NCBI RefSeq assembly: GCF_000418325.1
Contig: NC_021658.1
Location: forward strand, 558,001 to 622,000
Length of the DNA stretch: 64,000 nt
Direction of reading: 5' to 3'
DNA from: Sorangium cellulosum So0157-2
GTDB lineage: Bacteria; Myxococcota_A; Polyangia; Polyangiales; Polyangiaceae
Positions 49,886 through 58,498 of this stretch are shown here, in pieces (the first letter of the stretch is position 1; the number at the start of each line of letters is the position of its first letter). Under the pieces are notes generated by a model, which was given only the letters and a program-made list of their open reading frames with translations, was not told where the DNA came from and did no database searches. The position numbers and the translations under genes were made by a program.

Positions 49886-50830
49886 TCAGCGCGCCGCCGG
49901 GTCTGCGAGCCAGGCGGTGAGCGCGTCTGCGGAGAGGCCCAGCCGGACGTCGTCGAGACGATCGGAACCGAGGCGGTCGAGCCGTTCGGCCAGCACGGGA
50001 TGCTCCGCCTCGGTCAGCGGTCGCCCTAGCTTCTTCTCGAACTGCGCCGCCAGCACCCGGAGCTGCCCCTCGGTGAGGCCCTCCTTGCGTCCCTCGGTGA
50101 GGCCCTCCTTGCGCGCCTCGTCGCGGAGGGTCTGCTTGAGCTGCTCGAACCACTGCTGAACTTCCGTCACGATCTCCTCCTCTTCCGCCTCTTCTTGCGT
50201 GCGCGCCGAGGGGTCGGCCGGGACCTCGAAGCGCAATCTTAGCAGCCAGGGCAGGGCGATGCCCCTCTCCCAGGCGTCGTCGGGCAGGGCGATGAGCTCA
50301 CGGATGGCATCGCGCAGCACGGCGCGCGCGCCGAGCAGGCGCAGGAGCAGGGTGTCTCGGGTGCGCGGCAGCTCGGCGATGACGACGACGTCGATCCGCC
50401 ATCCCGGCGCGGCTCGGTAGAGGCCGGGGCGCCCGGGCACCGGGTCGAAGCCGAACGCGTCAAGCACGGTGGCGGGCCGGCCGCTGCTGAGGACGCACAG
50501 CCGCGGGAAGGGCACGGGGCCGCCGGCGCGGCGCTCGAGCTCGTGGTGCCAGTGGAGCTGCTTGCGGACGCAGTCGCGCAGCTCGGCCGGACCGGGGGTG
50601 TCGTGGAAGGGCTCGAACTGGCAGGGTTCTGCCGCGAGCTCGCCGAGCAGGCCGAGCTCTGCGCGCAACGCGGCGCGGGCGGGATCGGGCACATACCAGA
50701 TGTCCATGGTCTGGGAGGTTGCGATGACCTCGACCTGCATGTCGGCGCCGCCGACGAGATCGAGGGTCTCGCGCAGGACGTTCTTGCCGAAGGCGTCGAA
50801 TCTACCGCGCCTCGATGCGGTGGCGAGCAT
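49886..50830 (-). CDS. Nuclease-like accessory protein with EGLTEG tail (Rpn/PD-(D/E)XK-like)
   Basis: This 314-aa protein of uncertain family begins RGRFDAFGKNVLRETLDLVGG. It has a predicted alpha/beta core with MDIWYVPDP, then GWRIDVVVIAELPRTRDTLLLRLL. A charged helical C-terminus carries RKEGLTEGRKEGLTEG and a terminal helical repeat that mentions LADRL/DRLGSDRL. The EGxxEGxxEG stretch before a short helical end is typical of Rpn-like and DUF4351-type nuclease/transposase-related proteins. The start is taken at ATG 50830; the frame is open further upstream with poor composition. It is convergent with cas2 (40 bp between stops) and separates cas2 from the CRISPR array. Confidence 0.6.
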   Translation of the reverse strand: MLATASRRGRFDAFGKNVLRETLDLVGGADMQVEVIATSQTMDIWYVPDPARAALRAELGLLGELAAEPCQFEPFHDTPGPAELRDCVRKQLHWHHELERRAGGPVPFPRLCVLSSGRPATVLDAFGFDPVPGRPGLYRAAPGWRIDVVVIAELPRTRDTLLLRLLGARAVLRDAIRELIALPDDAWERGIALPWLLRLRFEVPADPSARTQEEAEEEEIVTEVQQWFEQLKQTLRDEARKEGLTEGRKEGLTEGQLRVLAAQFEKKLGRPLTEAEHPVLAERLDRLGSDRLDDVRLGLSADALTAWLADPAAR

Positions 50831-51413
50831 GGGATTGGTCGAGCGTGTTGGCAAGCCGATCTCGGCGCATCGCGTGCTGTTTTTGCGAAGCGATGGAGCG
50901 GGACGCCACGTACGCAGCGGAGCGGGAGCAGCGGTATTACGCGCGCCGCGTCGAGGTTGTGCTGATATCGTGTTCCCAGCGTTGCGCGCCGGTGATCCTC
51001 CGCCACGGTTGCGGTCTCCGCTCTGCTTCGCTGCAATCCTCGGCGCGCTCGCGAACGCACGCTTGCGCGTCGACACGCCGAGGTGGACGGCTTCACGGTG
51101 TGGCAGCGTCGTCCGGGAATGAAAGTCCTGGGCGCGCCTAGACCGCGTGAGCGGTCGCTCACCTCGGGCCCGTGCTTGACTTCGATCACGACGTCGAGGT
51201 CGATCGCGACGTCGACGTCGAGCGTCGGCAGCTCGTCCACATCGCCGAGCTCGCGGCCTTCCTTCGGGCCCGCACGCCGGTGCAGGCGCCGGAACCGGGA
51301 GAGGGGTCGCACGCCGGCCGAGCCGACGTGCGGCGTCATGAACTGTGACTTCGCCTACGTCGATGCAGAAAGATCGAGAGGTTTTGATGAGCTACAGATC
51401 TGCCGACCACAAG
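50831..51413. other. Unclear region, possible gene remnant at 51140-51339
   Basis: No intact gene is recognised. On the minus strand, 51339 down to about 51140 reads as an open stretch with VDELPTLDVDVAIDLDVVIEVKHG, which looks protein-like (alternating hydrophobics and acids, E-V-K of nuclease type). It runs into irregular sequence and has no family length. It could be a broken neighbour of the nuclease-like gene. The plus-strand reading of the same DNA is also open, so the call is weak. Confidence 0.35.
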
Positions 51414-51428
51414 GCATCGTGGTCGTTG

Positions 51429-51702
51429 GCGAGCGCGCTCGCGGGGGGACCAGGTCGCGTCGTGGTCGTTGGCGAGCGCGCTCGCGGGGGATCGGGACGC
51501 GCTGGCGATCGCGGGCGAGCGCGCTCGCGGGGGGACCAGGTCGCGTCGTGGTCGTTGGCGAGCGCGCTCGCGGGGGATCGGGACGCGCTGGCGATCGCGG
51601 GCGAGCGCGCTCGCGGGGGGACCAGGTCGCGTCGTGGTCGTTGGCGAGCGCGCTCGCGGGGGACCGGGACGCGCTGGCGATCACGGGCGAGCCCCGCCTC
51701 GC
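51429..51702. repeat. 43-bp palindromic tandem repeat (seven units)
   Basis: The 14-bp palindrome GCGAGCGCGCTCGC recurs at 51429, 51472, 51515, 51558, 51601 and 51644, exactly 43 bp apart each time, with a seventh degenerate copy at 51687. The 29-bp intervals are of two kinds. One contains GGGACCAGGTCGCGTCGTGG and recurs at least three times; the other contains GGATCGGGACGCGCTGGCGA. They mostly alternate, giving an 86-bp higher-order unit. The array lies between the nuclease-like gene and the CRISPR leader. Regular palindromes at four helical turns (43 bp) suit a multi-site protein-binding array or a template-slippage product. It is not a CRISPR array, because the intervals are themselves repeated. 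Confidence 0.9.
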
Positions 51703-52406
51703 AGGGTGCCTCGGGAAGGCGGCGGGGTCCGGCCCGGGGGTCGCCGCCGTCCCGGAGCAGGTGAGATGGACCACGCCGGCCTTCAAGACGCAAGTGCCCC
51801 ACGCAGGCATCGGCGGAGGGGGCGGGCAGCCCCACGGGCCCCGGGTGCAAAAGGAGAAGGAAGAAGGCGCGCCGGTTTCCAGCGTGTGCGCCCTTTCGTG
51901 AGGGACGGACCCAACGGGTCCGGGAATCGCGGCGATCGACGGCGGTGCGCGGCGTGGAAGAAGGTAGCAGAGGCGTGTTGGGAGCTGCTGGGCGCGACGG
52001 AGATCCGCGGCCGTTGAACCGTTGCTCCGTAGCGTGGACGGTGGGCGAGCGACGCCGAGAAGCTCGTCAGCGCGAGCGGCGCAGCGGCCGCACCCTGGGC
52101 AGGGCGGCTGGACGAGCGGACGAGGTGGGGCTGGAGAGGTCCCGATAGGGGCGAGGACGGAAGGGCTGGGCACGGCATGGCGGGGGTGTGGTAGAAGAGG
52201 GGGGAGGCGCCGGCTGCGAGCGGTGGAGTGACGCGAAAATCCCGGGAGGCGCTCGCAACGCCGGTAGGTGTTTGAAATGACGATGGTTTTTGAGAGCGCG
52301 GGGGGCCTCCGGAGGGCCACCCGGGGCCGGCGAAGGGGGGTCGAAGGGGAACCTCTCGCAAACCGGCTTGCAAGTACGCGAAATGTCAGGTACGTCTGGG
52401 AGGCCT
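51703..52406 (+). promoter_or_regulatory. CRISPR leader and gene-free region upstream of the array
   Basis: This 704-bp region shows no gene. It ends at the first repeat, on the side where the leader is expected because the repeats end ATTGAAGC rightward and the degenerate, cut repeat is at the right end. The last 170 bp include AT-richer patches (TGTTTGAAATGACGATGG near 52270, and GCAAGTACGCGAAATGTCAG near 52370) typical of leaders in GC-rich genomes. A small hairpin CGGACCC-AAC-GGGTCCG lies near 51906. The array promoter probably lies within 52240-52400. Confidence 0.55.
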
Positions 52407-55400
52407 CTCTCCGCCGCTGAAAGGCGGCGGCCCCATTGAAGCCCCTCGGGGTCGAGCCTGCCCCAGTGGCTCAGCACGCTCTCCGCCGCTGAAAGGCGGC
52501 GGCCCCATTGAAGCATGGCTAGATGACTCGGTCGTTTTCATGGTCCTGCCCTCTCCGCCGCTGAAAGGCGGCGGCCCCATTGAAGCATGGCTAGATGACT
52601 CGGTCGTTTTCATGGTCCTGCCCTCTCCGCCGCTGAAAGGCGGCGGCCCCATTGAAGCATGGCTAGATGACTCGGTCGTTTTCATGGTCCTGCCCTCTCC
52701 GCCGCTGAAAGGCGGCGGCCCCATTGAAGCGCCAGCACGCCGCCCTGCCCATGACGCCCGAAGCCGTGGCTCTCCGCCGCTGAAAGGCGGCGGCCCCATT
52801 GAAGCGAGCCTGACGACCAGGGCAACGGCGCCGGCTTCGTGCTCTCCGCCGCTGAAAGGCGGCGGCCCCATTGAAGCGCCGTGGCGCTCGCGCTTGCGGC
52901 GGCGCCGAACGAGCTCTCCGCCGCTGAAAGGCGGCGGCCCCATTGAAGCTCGTCGATTCGCGGTCCAGGTCACGCCCGAGTTCCGGCCTCTCCGCCGCTG
53001 AAAGGCGGCGGCCCCATTGAAGCAAGTGCACGTATACTCTTCGCTGACTGGCTCACCCACTCTCCGCCGCTGAAAGGCGGCGGCCCCATTGAAGCACGAG
53101 GTACGCGATCGACCGGTTCGCACAGCGCGTGTGCTCTCCGCCGCTGAAAGGCGGCGGCCCCATTGAAGCGAGCCTGACGACCAGGGCAACGGCGCCGGCT
53201 TCGTGCTCTCCGCCGCTGAAAGGCGGCGGCCCCATTGAAGCGAGCCTGACGACCAGGGCAACGGCGCCGGCTTCGTGCTCTCCGCCGCTGAAAGGCGGCG
53301 GCCCCATTGAAGCCAGATCGAGCCATCCGACCAGGAGGCGGGGGGATCCGATCTCTCCGCCGCTGAAAGGCGGCGGCCCCATTGAAGCTAGACCTGGCGA
53401 ACGTTGCCAGTGGCCTCGACGATCTTCTCTCCGCCGCTGAAAGGCGGCGGCCCCATTGAAGCTCGTCGATTCGCGGTCCAGGTCACGCCCGAGTTCCGGC
53501 CTCTCCGCCGCTGAAAGGCGGCGGCCCCATTGAAGCACGAGGTACGCGATCGACCGGTTCGCACAGCGCGTGTGCTCTCCGCCGCTGAAAGGCGGCGGCC
53601 CCATTGAAGCAAGTCTCCGGTGTTAAACATCCGCTCCTCTGCCTCGCTCTCCGCCGCTGAAAGGCGGCGGCCCCATTGAAGCGACCACCGCGAGCACGCT
53701 TCCGCCGCCCGGAATCACCTCTCCGCCGCTGAAAGGTGGCGGCCCCATTGAAGCCGCTGTTCCTTGAGCCACCGCTGGACGAGGGCGATCCCGATCTCCG
53801 CCGCTGAAAGGCGGCGGCCCCATTGAAGCCGCTCTGCGAACAGCACGGTCGGAGAGGTGTGTTTGAATCTCCGCCGCTGAAAGGCGGCGGCCCCATTGAA
53901 GCCGTACGTCAGGACGTGGGCGGAGGCTCTCTTGCCCGACTCTCCGCCGCTGAAAGGCGGCGGCCCCATTGAAGCATCAGCTCGCGCCGATGCGCAACGA
54001 ACAGCGACCGACTCTCCGCCGCTGAAAGGCGGCGGCCCCATTGAAGCACCTCGACGAACGCGTCGCGCGCGGACTCGCTGCGCAGCTCTCCGCCGCTGAA
54101 AGGCGGCGGCCCCATTGAAGCACCTCGACGAACGCGTCGCGCGCGGACTCGCTGCGCAGCTCTCCGCCGCTGAAAGGCGGCGGCCCCATTGAAGCACCTC
54201 GACGAACGCGTCGCGCGCGGACTCGCTGCGCAGCTCTCCGCCGCTGAAAGGCGGCGGCCCCATTGAAGCGTCTTGCAGATGACCTCCCACGTGTCTGCGA
54301 GGTGGCTCTCCGCCGCTGAAAGGCGGCGGCCCCATTGAAGCGTCTTGCAGATGACCTCCCACGTGTCTGCGAGGTGGCTCTCCGCCGCTGAAAGGCGGCG
54401 GCCCCATTGAAGCCTCTAAGGTCGTGTTCGATGCCGGAGCCTTGCTGGCTCTCCGCCGCTGAAAGGCGGCGGCCCCATTGAAGCGATGGCATGCGTAGGA
54501 GGGACGAAAAATCCCTGCATCCTCTCCGCCGCTGAAAGGCGGCGGCCCCATTGAAGCTTGAGATCGTCGACGTCGAGTGTAGGGAGCCAATAGCTCTCCG
54601 CCGCTGAAAGGCGGCGGCCCCATTGAAGCTTGAGATCGTCGACGTCGAGTGTAGGGAGCCAATAGCTCTCCGCCGCTGAAAGGCGGCGGCCCCATTGAAG
54701 CGTAGGACGCCCGGATTACGCGGGCGAAGCCTTCGGACTCTCCGCCGCTGAAAGGCGGCGGCCCCATTGAAGCCGGTACCTGGGCCCCAAGTTCGTGGAG
54801 CGCGTCCTCGACTCTCCGCCGCTGAAAGGCGGCGGCCCCATTGAAGCCGGTACCTGGGCCCCAAGTTCGTGGAGCGCGTCCTCGACTCTCCGCCGCTGAA
54901 AGGCGGCGGCCCCATTGAAGCGAGCCTGACGACCAGGGCAACGGCGCCGGCTTCGTGCTCTCCGCCGCTGAAAGGCGGCGGCCCCATTGAAGCGAGCCTG
55001 ACGACCAGGGCAACGGCGCCGGCTTCGTGCTCTCCGCCGCTGAAAGGCGGCGGCCCCATTGAAGCACGAGGTACGCGATCGACCGGTTCGCACAGCGCGT
55101 GTGCTCTCCGCCGCTGAAAGGCGGCGGCCCCATTGAAGCCGGAGAGGGGAGCGCTGCGTAATGGCCCTGCCGCGCGCTCTCCGCCGCTGAAAGGCGGCGG
55201 CCCCATTGAAGCTGCAAGTTCGGGGAGCTCCCCGTGCGCCCTGTTTCCTTGAGCTCTCCGCCGCTGAAAGGCGGCGGCCCCATTGAAGCTGCAAGTTCGG
55301 GGAGCTCCCCGTGCGCCCTGTTTCCTTGAGCTCTCCGCCGCTGAAAGGCGGCGGCCCCATTGAAGCACCTCGACGAACGCGTCGCGCGCGGACTCGCTGC

Positions 55401-56593
55401 GCAGCTCTCCGCCGGTGAAAGGCGGCGGCCCCATTGAAGCACCTCGACGAACGCGTCGCGCGCGGACTCGCTGCGCAGCTCTCCGCCGCTGAAAGGCGGC
55501 GGCCCCATTGAAGCGTCTTGCAGATGACCTCCCACGTGTCTGCGAGGTGGCTCTCCGCCGCTGAAAGGCGGCGGCCCCATTGAAGCTTCGATCTGCCGGA
55601 GAGCGTGTACGACGACGCGGTCTCTCCGCCGCTGAAAGGCGGCGGCCCCATTGAAGCTTCGATCTGCCGGAGAGCGTGTACGACGACGCGGTCTCTCCGC
55701 CGCTGAAAGGCGGCGGCCCCATTGAAGCATACGGTCCGGGTCTTCAAGCTCTACGTTGTAGCAGGGCCTCTCCGCCGCTGAAAGGCGGCGGCCCCATTGA
55801 AGCTACGCCGACCACGTGCGAGGGTTCCGGCCCGCCTTCTACTCTCCGCCGCTGAAAGGCGGCGGCCCCATTGAAGCTACGCCGACCACGTGCGAGGGTT
55901 CCGGCCCGCCTTCTACTCTCCGCCGCTGAAAGGCGGCGGCCCCATTGAAGCTACGCCGACCACGTGCGAGGGTTCCGGCCCGCCTTCTACTCTCCGCCGC
56001 TGAAAGGCGGCGGCCCCATTGAAGCGCCAGCACGCCGCCCTGCCCATGACGCCCGAAGCCGTGGCTCTCCGCCGCTGAAAGGCGGCGGCCCCATTGAAGC
56101 TTGAGATCGTCGACGTCGAGTGTAGGGAGCCAATAGCTCTCCGCCGCTGAAAGGCGGCGGCCCCATTGAAGCATCGCGCAGGCCGCGACGGGCGGCGCCG
56201 CCACGGCCCTCTCCGCCGCTGAAAGGCGGCGGCCCCATTGAAGCATGCTCATCTCCATCCTCCCGCGCGCCTCGGCGCTCTCTCTCCGCCGCTGAAAGGC
56301 GGCGGCCCCATTGAAGCATGCTCATCTCCATCCTCCCGCGCGCCTCGGCGCTCTCTCTCCGCCGCTGAAAGGCGGCGGCCCCATTGAAGCTCCTATGAGG
56401 GAAGCGGCAATCGGGCCCGCTACGTGATAGCTCTCCGCCGCTGAAAGGCGGCGGCCCCATTGAAGCCGGTACCTGGGCCCCAAGTTCGTGGAGCGCGTCC
56501 TCGACTCTCCGCCGCTGAAAGGCGGCGGCCCCATTGAAGCCGTTGACATGTCGGTCGCGGCCGGCGTCGCCCAGCGATCTCTCCGCCGCTGAA
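52407..56593 (+). CRISPR. Type I-G CRISPR array, 57 full repeats plus one truncated
   Basis: Thirty-six-base repeats begin CTCTCCGCCG and end CCCCATTGAAGC. They contain a 7-bp stem CCGCCGC/GCGGCGG with a TGAAAG loop. Repeat starts include 52407, 52479, 52551, 52623 and 52695, continuing to 56505; the last (56579) is cut after 15 bases by an IS. Spacers are 35-41 bp. By my reading only 32 of the 57 spacers are distinct. Repeat variants occur at 53719 (C to T), 53794 and 53867 (first base A), and 55405 (C to G). The 3' GAAGC end and the leader on the left set the orientation as plus. The associated cas genes are the type I-G set upstream. Several spacers read through as good coding sequence, consistent with phage gene origin. 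Confidence 0.98.
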
Positions 56594-58034
56594 CGTACAT
56601 TTCGCGCCTACGGGGCGCGAGTGGGCCGAGGGCAATGCGCGAGCGGTGTTCGGTTGAAGAGATGCGGTACCGATTACGATCGGGCGCGTCCAGAGCCTCA
56701 CGAAGACACACGTCCCCCTCACCCCCACGATGATTTCGGCTGGTTCCGGGCTCAATTCAGCCAGCGGGCGAGCTGCGAGCGCTCCGGCACGTGCAGCTTC
56801 GTGCCCCGAGCCGAGCGGGCCAACCGTCCCGGCACGAGGATCAGCGCGCGGCGCAGCCACGGCGTTCGCCAGCTCGCCAGGTGCGGAACATGGTCCAGCA
56901 CATACCGGCGCATCAGGTTGGCGGTCAGCAGCTTCAGCAGCAGCGCGGCATGATTGGCGTTGAAGCTGTGGCTCGGCACGCGACCGCATCCCCACCCGTG
57001 CTTGAGATCGCCGATGAGCGGCTCGATGCCCGCGCGCAGGTCATACCGCGCCGCGACGTCTTCCGGCGCTTCGACCGGCTCGTTGGTCAAGAAGACCTGC
57101 ACCGTGTAGTCGAGGCCCTCCCAGAGGTAGATCTGCTTGCCGTTCTCCCGGTCGCGTGTGCGTACGGCAATCACGCGGACACTATCCGGCCAATCGCTGC
57201 ACCGGAACGGGACCTCGGCCACCTGCCGCCGGGGACGACCGTCGGCATCCCAGTCGATGGTACGCCATCCGGTAGCGTGTGCGACCATGCCCACCAGATC
57301 GGGGCTCATCCGCGCCTTGGTCAGGAAAAAGCATCCCTTCATGGCAACGGCGTGCATCAAGGCGCTGCAATCCCCCGCGCCATCGATCCGCACGTAGATG
57401 ACCGCGCTCGGCGCTGCGGCGCGCGCCCGGTCGATGCACTCCTCGACGAAAGGCACATCGGCTTCGCCAAAGCTCGTGTCGCCAGGTCGCAGCTTGGCTC
57501 CGACGATCGCGTCGACCTCGGCGACCCGCGCCAGGATCGGATGATAGCTCGGCCGGCCGTGATAGCGCGGGTTCGGGCCCGGCAGCGCCCCCTCCTGCAT
57601 CCCGAAGAGCGGCTCCACGGTCGTGTCGACGTCGATGTGTACGAACCGGTGCTTTCGGCGCGCAACGAGGGCGAGCCCATGGTCGACGAGCATGGCCGGG
57701 AAAAGCTGCGGCTCAGGGCCGCGTCGACGCCGAGCTCGCGGATGAAGGCGCCGAACGGGGCAAGCCCTGCGACCCCCGTCAGGTTCGTCTCCGTGGGTTT
57801 GACGTGGAGTGTGGAAGGGTCTGGCCGCCGGATGCGCTTCTGGTGCCGCCCGTCGCCTTTCCTCTTGAACCCAAGCTGGCGCCGGCGCACCTTGGAGGTG
57901 CTCGGCGTGCGTCTTCGTTTCGTCATAGCAACCGGGACCGGTCGCCACGCCGAGCCTTTCTTTCAAGGCATTCCGTTTACGCCGCCAGCTTTCTCACCCC
58001 TCGGAGCGGCTTCGTAGGCGCGAAATCCACGTTT
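56592..58034 (-). mobile_element. IS1380-like insertion sequence
   Basis: Terminal inverted repeats of about 21 bp bound the element: left AACGTACATTTCGCGCCTACG at 56592-56612, right the near-complement at 58013-58034 (CGTAGGCGCGAAATCC followed by ACGTTT). Between them lies one transposase coding region on the minus strand. The left end sits inside the final CRISPR repeat. The right end abuts a DUF3368 toxin fragment. No matching target-site duplication is visible across the two flanks, so the surrounding DNA was probably rearranged after insertion. Confidence 0.83.
56752..57926 (-). pseudogene. IS1380-family transposase, frame shifted
   Basis: The N-terminus is read from ATG 57926 (MTKRRRTPSTSKVRRRQLGF, then AGLAPFGAFIRELGVDAAL). 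Close to 57710 the continuing sequence moves to another frame, where the body continues as FPAMLVDHGLALVARRKHRF, then HIDVDTTVEPLFGMQEGALPG, NPRYHGRPSYHPILA, RIDGAGDCSALMHAV and GIEPLIGDLKHGWG. The Asp in DVDTTVE, the Asp in RIDGAGD and the Glu in GIEPLIGDLK match the DDE pattern of IS1380 transposases. The shift is equivalent to -1 at a CTTTTCC run, so it is either a mutation or programmed frameshifting. It is listed as a pseudogene because no canonical slippery heptamer is seen. Confidence 0.75.
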
Positions 58035-58039
58035 AAGGT

Positions 58040-58180
58040 ACGTTGGGGCTGCTCGTCGAGGCGCGACGTGCCGGCGTCCTCGGGTCTCTCCGGGCAGTGC
58101 TCGACGACCTCGCCAACGCCGGCTTCCGCGTCAGCGCGCTCCTCGTGACAGAGGCGCTGCGGCAGGTCGGCGAAGAGTAG
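58040..58180 (+). pseudogene. 3' remnant of a DUF3368 (PIN-like) toxin gene
   Basis: The last 46 codons of a DUF3368-type protein are present: TLGLLVEARRAGVLGSLRAV, then LDDLANAGFRVSALLVTEAL, then RQVGEE and a stop. The G-T-L-G-(L/V)-L and AGF-(W/R)-(V/L)-S pattern is that of the C-terminal half of these putative PIN-domain toxins. The 5' part, and any UPF0175 antitoxin gene, are missing because the insertion sequence ends 5 bp upstream. A TAA just upstream in the same frame closes it off. Confidence 0.7.
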
Positions 58181-58498
58181 GTTCTGCCCGGCCACCGAGA
58201 TCAAGCGCCGGAGATCGGACGGCGCTGCGTCCGTCGGGGGGTCGGGCGGTCGACCGCTCATCGGGCTCCAGGCCCCGCTGGAGCGCGACCGTGGCCGCGC
58301 GCCCTGTCCGTGATGTCAGCTCAGCCGGCCGGCAAGCGTCTGCAAGTCGCCTCCCAGCCCCCCGTGCTCCCCGCCATCTCGCTCACCCGTCGGTCCCATC
58401 CACCGCCCCGCCCGGTCGGCACCGCGCCGGCCGACCCCTCGGCGCTGCCCCCCTGCCGATTCCATGACGACCCCGGGAGGCTCCCCGCAATTCTATGC
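58181..58498. other. Gene-free gap before the sigma factor gene
   Basis: No gene is seen. The sigma factor frame is open leftward as far as an ATG at 58310, but those 63 codons are Pro/Ser/Arg-rich with no family likeness, so they are left out. The promoter of the sigma factor gene probably lies here. Confidence 0.45.

Noticed and set aside
51180-51240. Similarity of a CRISPR spacer (54558 and copies) to nearby DNA as possible self-targeting
   Set aside because: The match is a 13-base CG-rich stretch (CGTCGACGTCGAG) followed by scattered matches, which is expected by chance in repeats of this composition.
51429-51702. The 43-bp repeat as a second CRISPR array
   Set aside because: The constant part is only a 14-bp palindrome and the intervals are themselves repeated instead of being unique spacers.
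52386-56460. Many open frames on the minus strand with repeated LQWGRRLSAAE, FNGAAAFQRRR or ASMGPPPFSGGE
   Set aside because: These are the CRISPR repeat read in its three frames; they are well-known spurious proteins and not genes.
57977-58261. A 94-codon minus-strand frame at the IS right end
   Set aside because: It crosses the IS end and runs antisense to the DUF3368 remnant, whose reading matches a known family.
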